From Methanosarcina sp. UBA402 (GTDB taxonomy: Archaea; Halobacteriota; Methanosarcinia; Methanosarcinales; Methanosarcinaceae), in assembly GCA_002509325.1 (NCBI GenBank), contig DADO01000151.1, positions 1 to 5,337 of the forward strand: DNA of 5,337 bases. The letters are read 5' to 3'. Positions within the stretch are counted from its first letter, which is position 1, and each line of letters opens with the position of its first letter. This document shows positions 1-5,138 of this stretch, one piece after another. The notes beneath the pieces were generated by a model. The model was not told the DNA's origin. It did not search any database and saw only the letters and a list, made by a program, of their open reading frames with translations. The position numbers and the translations under genes are program-made.

Positions 1-41
1 AAAGATTTTAGCGAACTACTGAATCTGTTTATTCCCATCTA

Positions 42-268
42 ATTCGTGAGCAAGATCCACTAAAACAAGGATTGAAACACTCGGTTAATTTAACAGTAGC
101 ACTTGGTTAATTTAACAGTAGCACTTGGTTAATTTAACAGTAGCACTTTTTTTAACTGTATTCGTGAGCAAGATCCACTAAAACAAGGATTGAAACCCGG
201 AACTGTAGAAACTCAAAACACCACAAAACATATTCGCGAGCAAGATCCATTAAAACAAGGATTGAAAC
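42..268 (+). CRISPR. Short CRISPR array: three 37-nt repeats, two spacers
   Basis: Repeats lie at 42-78, 160-196 and 232-268. Each is 37 nt, begins ATTCG and ends AAGGATTGAAAC. The first two are identical. The third differs at repeat position 6 (T to C) and position 19 (C to T). Spacer 1 (79-159) is 81 nt and contains a tandem repeat; spacer 2 (197-231) is 35 nt. The ATTGAAAC end is the usual 8-nt 5' handle of mature crRNA in type I-B and related archaeal systems, so transcription is inferred on the + strand, with the leader to the left and the changed last repeat at the trailer end. The 41 bases before the first repeat do not show the end of another repeat, so the array either starts here or has a spacer of at least 41 nt before it. 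No cas gene is in the window, so any activity would depend on Cas proteins encoded elsewhere. Confidence 0.93.
79..146 (+). repeat. Three tandem copies of a 22-bp unit inside CRISPR spacer 1
   Basis: Copies lie at 79-100, 101-122 and 123-144, followed by the first bases of a fourth. The second and third are identical and the first differs by one base (C for T at unit position 4). Each unit contains the short palindrome GTTAATTTAAC (GTTAA and TTAAC around one T). The unit does not resemble the CRISPR repeat. Taking two units (44 bp) out of the 81-nt spacer leaves 37 nt, matching a normal spacer next to the 35-nt neighbour, so an internal expansion of an ordinary spacer is the simplest reading. 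A T7 tract follows at 147-153. Confidence 0.93.
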
Positions 269-340
269 TACCTTGGCTCCGACAACTGAACTAGAAAAGC
301 AAGTTCTGAATTTTAGGCTGAGTTCACTTTAAAAATCCTG

Positions 341-347
341 AAAAAAA
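341..347 (-). terminator. Second oligo-T terminator candidate after leuS
   Basis: A7 on the + strand (T7 on minus), about 100 nt beyond the leuS stop, with another A5 at 331-335 just further along. It may be a backup to the tract at 415-421. The assignment rests only on the T run. Confidence 0.35.
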
Positions 348-414
348 TAGATAAAGGAGATACGGAGCAGAATTTCTTGTTTTTCCATATCTCCCTAATC
401 ATACCTTCGAAGCC

Positions 415-421
415 AAAAAAA
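415..421 (-). terminator. Oligo-T terminator candidate after leuS
   Basis: A run of seven A residues on the + strand reads as T7 on the minus strand, beginning about 28 nt after the leuS stop codon. Archaeal RNA polymerase commonly terminates at such oligo-T tracts without needing a strong hairpin. I see no strong stem just before it. Confidence 0.5.
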
Positions 422-449
422 TTGGGCAAACTTTCCCATTCGTCGATAT

Positions 450-3350
450 TTACTCTGCCTTCTTTTCCTCAATGTAAATTGCGGGCCTCAGAGGCTCGGC
501 AAACCTTGATTTTTTCTCAGGGTCAAAGGCAGGAGAATCGGCACTATGGATTTCAACAGGGCAGCCGATTTCCTTTGCAAGGAAAGAAGCTGATTCTTTC
601 AGAAGAGCCTGTTCATCAAGGCCAGGGCCTGCAAAGACATCGTACCGGTCTGCGCCTCCGCTTTTAAACTCCGGGATGAGCTTCTGCACGAACTTCGGGA
701 TCTCCTTGCCGAAGCGTCTGAAGTCGGGGGTTGCCATCAGTGTTTTTATAAGCGTGCCTACCTTAAGGGAACCTTCAAGCTGCATCTCGCAGGCACACTT
801 AATAGCTTCGGCTTTCCAGGCAGGAGCTGTGTAGAGGTGAACCACCTGCGGGGTCATCTTTGTTACCCTTATAATCTCCTCAACATCTTCCAGGGTTCCC
901 TTAATCATTTCTTCGGCAAGTTCAGCGCCGTCATCTATCAGGTCTTCATTATAGAGCGGGTACTGGGCAAGGGAAACCGGATCCTCGTGCCCCATCGCTT
1001 CCCAGATTTCCTCACAGAGATGCGGGGTAAAGGGAGCCATAAGCCTGACCCAGTTGTCCAGCACGTAGTAGAGCAGGGTCTCTCCCCCTCTTCTCTGGTA
1101 CCACCTGACATCATTTAGCAGCAGGAAGAAAGAATTCTGGATTGCTTCCCTTGTCTGGATAGAGTAAAGGGCAGCATTAGTCTCCCGGATGTAGTTTTGC
1201 ATCCTTGAAAGTATCCAGCAGTCAATCTGCTTTAGCTCCGTGCTCAGGCTTGCACGTTTTCCACTCTCGATAACATTCTTTGCAAAAGAATAGAACCTGT
1301 CCACCTGCCTTCTGGCAGATTCAATTCCTGTCCTCTGCCAGTCTGCGTCCTGCGTCTGCTCGGCTGTGGAAAGGATATACATCCTTGTTATATCCGCACC
1401 GTAACTGCTGACTGCGCTTTCCATGGTCAGGATCGGGCCTTTGGACTTGCTCATTTTCTGCCCCTCAAGGGAAACAAAGCCATTTACTGCAAGAGCTTTC
1501 GGCCAATTTTCCTCCTCAAAGAGGGCTACGTGGTGGAAAAGGAAAAAGAGCAGGTGGTTCGGGACAAGGTCTTTGCCTGAAGAGCGCAGGTCAACAGGAT
1601 ACCAGTAATTGAAATGCCTGCGGATTTCCTCAAGAAGCTCTGGACTAAGGCCAGTATCCACGCTGACTGCTGCGGGATCTCCCTTCCCAAGCAGGACGTA
1701 GTCGAAGAATGAAAGAGTAAGCTGTTCGAGCTTCAGTTCACCCTCTTCGATAAACCTGGCAATAATATAATAACTCATATAAATTGTCGAATCCCCAAGG
1801 GACTCAATAAGCCATTCCTTATCAAAAGGAAGGAGAGTTCCAAGGCCTTTCCTGCGGGCGCAGGCTTTATCCTTAAGCCAGTCAACCTTGTTCTCAAACT
1901 CAACCCTGTACTCTTCAGGGATAATCCGCATCTGGCTGAGGCATCGGTAGACCTGTGCTTTCCATTCAGGATTTGAATAATTAAGGAACCACTGGCCTTT
2001 TACCATATTTACAACACAGGGCGTGCCGCAACGGCAAACTACAGGTTCGCTGAATTCGTAAAAGATCTCCCCTGCATTTGAACCGATGAAGTCCCTGGTA
2101 AGGATATCCTTGATCTTGGAGACAGCATGCCCTTCGTATTTTCCTGTAATTTCCTTAAGGACTCCTCCGTGGAACTCTCTCCTGTAGACGATCTTTGTGG
2201 CTTCCTCAGCTTTTGGGTCATTCTGGCTTGCAATCCCCATATTTTCAACGATTTCTTTTGCAGGGAACTCTCCGAAATCAGGCACCTTGATAAGGGAAAT
2301 TAATTTTATATTCCTGAGGTCTTCAGTTATCCCGTACTCGCTCAGGTCTGCATCATAAAGATCGCGAAGAGCAAGGTAATCAAAAGGTGCATGAGCAGGC
2401 ACACTCATTACTATTCCGCTTCCGTTTTCAGGCTTGACAAAGGATGCAGGAAGGGAGATTACTTCGTCACCTGTAACCGGGTTTGTAAGTTTTATTCCTA
2501 TTATTGATTTTGCAGGTACATCTTCAATATACTCTACTGTCCGGTCGGTAAAAGTCAGTTTTCTGAAAGCTTCCCTGCTGACAACCCAGAACTCTTCACC
2601 ACTGTCCTGAGTGACCTTTACTTTTACATAGGTTACATCAGGGTTGACCCACAGATTAGTCACTCCGTATGTGGTTTCCGGCCTGAGGGTTGCACAGGGC
2701 AGGACCAGGTCATTATATCGGAACTTAATCAGCGTATATTCGACAATGGTAGCTTCTTCCCCATGCAGGATATCATGGTCCTCTACAGGATTATTGTCAT
2801 TTGGGCACCATTTTACAGGATGTGAGCCTTTCACGATCAGGCCCTTTTCTTCAAGCCGGATATACTGCCACTCAATGAACTTTTTATATGTCGGGTCAGT
2901 GGTAGTAAACTTGCGTCTCCAGTCAATGGAGTACCCGATATTCCGCATGGCTTTCTCGGACTCAAGCTTGAAATAATCAACAATTTTTTCAGGGGTATCG
3001 AGCGTCGGCAGGATCTCTCCAGGAATCCCGTGAAGGCGTTCATAAACGTCCATGGTCTGAGGATCCCGACTTGCAATCAGTTCAGCAAGCCCCATTATGG
3101 GCGTGCCTGTCACATGAAAGCCCATAGGGTAAAGCACATTGTACCCTAGCATCCGCTTGTGCCTTGCAACAACGTCCCCTATGGTAAAAGTCCGGGTATG
3201 TCCTGCATGCAGGTTCCCGTTCAGGTAGGGATAAGGGATGGTTATGAAATATTTTTCTCGTTTATCGGGCTCGGCCTGGAAAATCTTGCTTTCATCCCAC
3301 TTTTTCTGCCATTTCTTTTCTATCTCGTGAGGCTTATAATCCTGTTCCAT
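450..3350 (-). CDS. leuS: Leucyl-tRNA synthetase, archaeal type
   Basis: Cytoplasmic class I synthetase that activates leucine with ATP and attaches it to tRNA-Leu. The 966-residue product is about the usual archaeal length and looks intact. The HIGH-type motif is HAGH at 48-51 and the KMSKS loop is at 632-636. Between them lies the CP1 editing domain, with the threonine-rich TLRPETT at 221-227 and VPAHAPFDY at 317-325, whose Asp324 corresponds to the conserved residue needed to hydrolyse mischarged tRNA. A cysteine cluster (C439, C441, C445) precedes the WLKDKACARRKGLG block at 491-504, typical of archaeal LeuRS. The anticodon-binding helical domain follows, and the last ~130 residues form the archaeal C-terminal extension that in relatives contacts the tRNA-Leu long variable arm. 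The start is supported by the family-like N-terminus and by GTGA (3357-3360) six bases upstream, a weak Shine-Dalgarno match. The gene ends in TAA. It lies 44 nt after thrC on the same strand, so cotranscription is likely. Confidence 0.97.
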   Translation of the reverse strand: MEQDYKPHEIEKKWQKKWDESKIFQAEPDKREKYFITIPYPYLNGNLHAGHTRTFTIGDVVARHKRMLGYNVLYPMGFHVTGTPIMGLAELIASRDPQTMDVYERLHGIPGEILPTLDTPEKIVDYFKLESEKAMRNIGYSIDWRRKFTTTDPTYKKFIEWQYIRLEEKGLIVKGSHPVKWCPNDNNPVEDHDILHGEEATIVEYTLIKFRYNDLVLPCATLRPETTYGVTNLWVNPDVTYVKVKVTQDSGEEFWVVSREAFRKLTFTDRTVEYIEDVPAKSIIGIKLTNPVTGDEVISLPASFVKPENGSGIVMSVPAHAPFDYLALRDLYDADLSEYGITEDLRNIKLISLIKVPDFGEFPAKEIVENMGIASQNDPKAEEATKIVYRREFHGGVLKEITGKYEGHAVSKIKDILTRDFIGSNAGEIFYEFSEPVVCRCGTPCVVNMVKGQWFLNYSNPEWKAQVYRCLSQMRIIPEEYRVEFENKVDWLKDKACARRKGLGTLLPFDKEWLIESLGDSTIYMSYYIIARFIEEGELKLEQLTLSFFDYVLLGKGDPAAVSVDTGLSPELLEEIRRHFNYWYPVDLRSSGKDLVPNHLLFFLFHHVALFEEENWPKALAVNGFVSLEGQKMSKSKGPILTMESAVSSYGADITRMYILSTAEQTQDADWQRTGIESARRQVDRFYSFAKNVIESGKRASLSTELKQIDCWILSRMQNYIRETNAALYSIQTREAIQNSFFLLLNDVRWYQRRGGETLLYYVLDNWVRLMAPFTPHLCEEIWEAMGHEDPVSLAQYPLYNEDLIDDGAELAEEMIKGTLEDVEEIIRVTKMTPQVVHLYTAPAWKAEAIKCACEMQLEGSLKVGTLIKTLMATPDFRRFGKEIPKFVQKLIPEFKSGGADRYDVFAGPGLDEQALLKESASFLAKEIGCPVEIHSADSPAFDPEKKSRFAEPLRPAIYIEEKKAE

Positions 3351-3356
3351 TCGTGT

Positions 3357-3360
3357 TCAC
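3357..3360 (-). promoter_or_regulatory. Weak ribosome-binding site of leuS
   Basis: GTGA on the minus strand, six bases before the leuS ATG, can pair with UCAC in the archaeal 16S rRNA 3' tail. It is only four bases long, much weaker than the thrC site. That suggests leuS may partly rely on translation coupled to its upstream neighbour, which is an inference. Confidence 0.4.
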
Positions 3361-3394
3361 GCCCATTGACTGACTGTAATCTGTTTTGCAGGCT

Positions 3395-4612
3395 TTATTT
3401 TGCCTTTCCGAAGATAGCTTCCCGGATGGCTTCTATACTGGCATCCACAACAATCGGCTCTTCGCAGATATCAATTACCGCCTGCGGGTCTTTAAGAAGG
3501 TGCCCTGTGGTGATACAGACAACGGTCTCGTCCCTGCCTATAATGCCCAGGTCTACCAGTTTCTTAAGCCCTGCAACCGAGGCTGCACTTGCTGGTTCGA
3601 CGCCTATGCCTTCAAGCCTTGCAAGGTCTTTCTGGGCTGCAAGAATTTCCTCATCGGTAACGGATTCCGCAGTCCCACCAGATTCCCGGATTGCACTCAG
3701 GGCTTTTTTCGCGTTAACAGGGTTTCCAATCCTTATTGCTGTTGCAACGGTTTCAGGGTTTTCCTCTGGAGTGATTTCCGGAGCCCCGCTTTTTATAGCT
3801 TTTACGATCGGGCACGAGCCTTCAGCCTGAATTCCAGTCATCTTCGGGAGCGAATCAGTTATGCCGAGCATCTTAAATTCCCTGAAGCCCTTCCAGATAG
3901 CTGTAATATTTCCTGCGTTTCCTACGGGCAGGACAACCCTGTCAGGTACCCTGAAGCCGAGCTGGTCTACAATCTCAAAACCAATAGTCTTCTGGCCTTC
4001 CAGCCTGTAGGGATTGATTGAGTTCAGGAGATAAATTTTCTCCTGAGAGCAGAGGGTGCGCACAAGGGCAAGCGCCTCGTCAAAATTTCCACGGATGCTG
4101 AGAACTTTTGCCCCGTGCATAAGGGCCTGAGCCACTTTTCCAAGAGCGACTTTTCCTGCAGGCAAAAGTACCACCACAGGAATCCCGGCTTTTGCCCCAT
4201 AGATTGCAAGGGCGGCCGAGGTGTTTCCAGTTGACGCACAGGCAACGGTATTCATGCCCAGCTCAAGCGCTTTTGTAACGCCTACAGTCATTCCCCTGTC
4301 CTTAAAAGAGCCTGTAGGGTTCATGCCTTCGTGCTTTACATAGAGCTCTTTAATCCCTATTTTCTCAGCCAGCCGGTCGCATTTATAGAGAGGAGTCCCC
4401 CCTTCCCTGATAGTTATAGGCTCCCTTTCTACAGGAAGAAGTTTTCCGTACTTCCAGACTGAAGGGCATTCAGTCTTCAGTTTTTCCATGTCAAGTTTAA
4501 TTGAGGAATAATCGTAAATAACATCAAGCAGGCCATCACATTTGCTGCATGTATAGATTACTTCATCTTTGGAGTACTCTGCACCGCATTCGATACATTT
4601 CAGGTGATACAT
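3395..4612 (-). CDS. thrC: Threonine synthase (PLP-dependent)
   Basis: Cytoplasmic enzyme catalysing the last step of threonine biosynthesis, O-phosphohomoserine plus water to threonine plus phosphate. The 405-residue product has the fold type II PLP enzyme layout. The N-terminus carries a zinc-ribbon-like CxxC pair (C6/C9 and C22/C25), common in archaeal and some bacterial threonine synthases. REGGTPL at 69-75 follows, then the PLP lysine in GSFKDRGM at 101-108 (Lys104), the STGN loop at 127-130, and the glycine-rich phosphate-binding GNAGN at 231-235. EPASAAS at 339-345 is the usual C-terminal active-site segment. Nothing looks truncated and the stop is TAA. The start is fixed by a good Shine-Dalgarno sequence and by the zinc ribbon beginning right after it. 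thrC is the first gene of a probable thrC-leuS unit and sits behind a 526-bp intergenic region rich in repeats. Related PLP enzymes such as cysteate synthase of methanogens are paralogues, so the exact substrate is inferred from overall resemblance. Confidence 0.92.
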   Translation of the reverse strand: MYHLKCIECGAEYSKDEVIYTCSKCDGLLDVIYDYSSIKLDMEKLKTECPSVWKYGKLLPVEREPITIREGGTPLYKCDRLAEKIGIKELYVKHEGMNPTGSFKDRGMTVGVTKALELGMNTVACASTGNTSAALAIYGAKAGIPVVVLLPAGKVALGKVAQALMHGAKVLSIRGNFDEALALVRTLCSQEKIYLLNSINPYRLEGQKTIGFEIVDQLGFRVPDRVVLPVGNAGNITAIWKGFREFKMLGITDSLPKMTGIQAEGSCPIVKAIKSGAPEITPEENPETVATAIRIGNPVNAKKALSAIRESGGTAESVTDEEILAAQKDLARLEGIGVEPASAASVAGLKKLVDLGIIGRDETVVCITTGHLLKDPQAVIDICEEPIVVDASIEAIREAIFGKAK

Positions 4613-4619
4613 TGAATTG

Positions 4620-4624
4620 CTCCT
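4620..4624 (-). promoter_or_regulatory. Ribosome-binding site of thrC
   Basis: AGGAG on the minus strand, with seven bases between it and the thrC ATG. It is a standard match to the archaeal anti-Shine-Dalgarno sequence at normal spacing and supports the chosen start. Confidence 0.8.
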
Positions 4625-4629
4625 GTGTC

Positions 4630-4665
4630 TGATAATTTTCTATTTTTGATAATTTTGAATAATTT
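4630..4665 (-). repeat. Short direct repeats just upstream of thrC
   Basis: TGATAATTTT (+ strand) occurs at 4630-4639 and again at 4647-4656, a 17-bp step, and a related TGAATAATTT is at 4656-4665. They lie about 18 to 53 bp before the thrC start. They could be regulatory sites, or simply AT-rich leader sequence close to the promoter. Confidence 0.5.
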
Positions 4666-4690
4666 GGATGTCAGGCTCTATGTTGCGCCC

Positions 4691-4810
4691 GTTTCAGGTT
4701 AGTATAATCTGAAGGTTTCAGGTTAGTATAATCTGAAGATTTCAGGTTAGTATTAATAGTCAATATTAATAGTCACTACAATCTGGATTTCGGATTAGTA
4801 TAATATTAGA
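4691..4810. repeat. Array of four 24-bp palindromic elements upstream of thrC
   Basis: Two perfect 24-bp copies lie at 4691-4714 and 4715-4738. Inside each is an inverted repeat, TTCAGGTTA and TAATCTGAA around GTA: nine positions per arm, with one non-complementary pair (G opposite T on the + strand). A third copy starts at 4739, breaks after 15 bases at 4753 and resumes with AATCTGG at 4780-4786. The 26-bp insert (4754-4779) is itself two 13-bp repeats starting TAATAGTCA. A diverged fourth copy follows at 4787-4810. The array lies 79-198 bp upstream of thrC. Tandem palindromes on a 24-bp step suggest a multi-site operator. Each copy also contains ATTATACTAA on the minus strand, which has some TATA-box character. 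The function is inferred; the repeat structure is directly visible. Confidence 0.85.
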
Positions 4811-4812
4811 GT

Positions 4813-4827
4813 TTAATAATATTTTGT
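4813..4827 (-). promoter_or_regulatory. Possible thrC promoter (BRE/TATA-like)
   Basis: On the minus strand this reads ACAAAATATTATTAA, an A-rich BRE-like stretch running into a TATA-like TATTATTA. Transcription would start some 25 bp further on, giving a long leader that includes the palindromic array. The region is so AT-rich that other TATA-like sites exist, including ATTATACT inside each palindrome and AAATTATT near 4660-4667, so this is only one candidate. Confidence 0.22.
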
Positions 4828-4898
4828 ATCCTTACACTCTACTTGCTTTTAAATTATACTGTTTTTAGCTTTATTCGCTCCTGTAAATAAACAGCCTT

Positions 4899-4938
4899 AA
4901 GAATACGAAATCAAACCTAAAGAATAAGAAATCAAACT
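4899..4938. repeat. Two-copy direct repeat, 21-bp period
   Basis: The 19-bp sequences at 4899-4917 and 4920-4938 match at 17 positions; they share AAGAATA followed by GAAATCAAAC. The 21-bp step is about two helical turns, which would place both copies on the same face of the DNA. They are flanked by an imperfect inverted repeat, CTGTTTTTAG (4859-4868) and CTAAAACAG (4939-4947). The role is unknown. Confidence 0.65.
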
Positions 4939-4982
4939 CTAAAACAGCGTTCTGGTTTTTATCTCCAGATTTTCTAAAGTTG

Positions 4983-5010
4983 AAAAACGATTTTAATAAA
5001 TATCGTTTTT
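4983..5010. terminator. Perfect 9-bp hairpin, possible bidirectional terminator
   Basis: AAAAACGAT at 4983-4991 is the exact reverse complement of ATCGTTTTT at 5002-5010, around a 10-nt AT-only loop. Either strand gives a stem ending in U5. It lies about 130-155 bp after the DUF1622-like stop, so it could end that transcript. Alternatively it is a dyad operator overlapping a TATA-like TTAATAAATA. The stem is mostly A-T, so the terminator call is tentative. Confidence 0.4.
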
Positions 5011-5011
5011 A

Positions 5012-5083
5012 ATGCGGGAGGTTATGGGAAAGCCGAAAAGCTTTGAGCAGCAGGTTTTTGCTCCTCAGGGGTCAGCAAAGTGA
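5012..5083 (+). other. GC-richer block with a 23-codon ORF, probably not a gene
   Basis: This block stands out from the AT-rich surroundings. An ATG at 5012 and an in-frame ATG at 5024 open a reading frame of 23 or 19 codons ending TGA at 5081-5083. GGAGG at 5017-5021 is inside the longer frame and only two bases from the second ATG, too close for a normal ribosome-binding site. The block also has short inverted repeats, GAGCA/TGCTC (5045-5063) and CTTTG/CAAAG (5041-5080). It could be a remnant of a dispersed intergenic element or a structured RNA segment. I do not recognise a protein family in it. Confidence 0.3.
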
Positions 5084-5128
5084 AATCAGCTTAAAATTTC
5101 ACAGATCCTATATTTGTTGCAATTTCAC
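5080..5128. repeat. ATTTCAC motif: inverted pair plus third copy
   Basis: GTGAAAT (5080-5086) and ATTTCAC (5096-5102) form a 7-bp inverted repeat with a 9-nt spacer, and ATTTCAC recurs at 5122-5128. They lie immediately beyond the stop of the DUF1622-like gene, so in its transcript they would form alternative short hairpins in the 3' UTR. The function is unknown. Confidence 0.5.
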
Positions 5129-5138
5129 ATTCTTTCCT

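Larger units (their letters stand above)
269..449. other. Non-coding gap between CRISPR trailer and leuS 3' end
   Basis: This stretch holds no convincing gene. The CRISPR array is inferred to read rightward and leuS leftward, so the two would be convergent here. The visible signals are A7 runs at 341-347 and 415-421 (U7 in a leuS transcript) and a T5 run at 380-384, which could serve a + strand transcript. No further recognisable CRISPR repeat follows position 268. Confidence 0.6.
4613..5138. other. AT-rich 526-bp intergenic region, repeat-laden, no clear gene
   Basis: The region lies between the end of the DUF1622-like gene and the start of thrC, both on the minus strand, so it should hold the terminator of the former and the promoter of the latter. 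It contains short direct repeats near thrC (4630-4665), a 24-bp palindromic array (4691-4810), a 21-bp-period direct repeat (4899-4938), a hairpin (4983-5010), a GC-richer block (5012-5083) and ATTTCAC motifs (5080-5128). The stretch 4811-4898 shows AT-rich DNA and one small potential hairpin (CTGT/ACAG, 4881-4894). No tRNA-like or rRNA-like sequence is visible. Confidence 0.75.

Noticed and set aside
312..402. Minus-strand frame of 29 codons starting at ATG 400-402, downstream of leuS
   Set aside because: It is short, runs through the oligo-T tract, has no proper ribosome site and encodes nothing recognisable. Chance is the simpler explanation.
377..1608. + strand open frames at 377-667, 837-1118 and 1423-1608
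   Set aside because: Antisense to the leuS C-terminal half or its 3' flank, with no ribosome site or family resemblance.
2039..3076. Minus-strand open frames at 2039-2248 and 2837-3076 and a + strand frame at 2644-2976
   Set aside because: All lie inside leuS in other frames. The leuS frame is continuous with all family motifs, so these are overlaps without support.
3159..4021. Two long + strand open frames (3159-3830, 223 codons, and 3386-4021, 211 codons)
   Set aside because: They lie opposite thrC and the 5' end of leuS, have no recognisable domain, and the composition follows from the codon usage of the genes on the other strand.
4024..4245. Minus-strand frame of 73 codons inside thrC
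   Set aside because: It is an alternate frame of thrC, which is intact and shows its catalytic motifs in the main frame.
4613..5138. A second CRISPR-like array suggested by the 24-bp and 21-bp repeats
   Set aside because: The 24-bp units abut without spacers of constant length and bear no resemblance to the 37-nt repeat, so they are tandem repeats and not repeat-spacer units.
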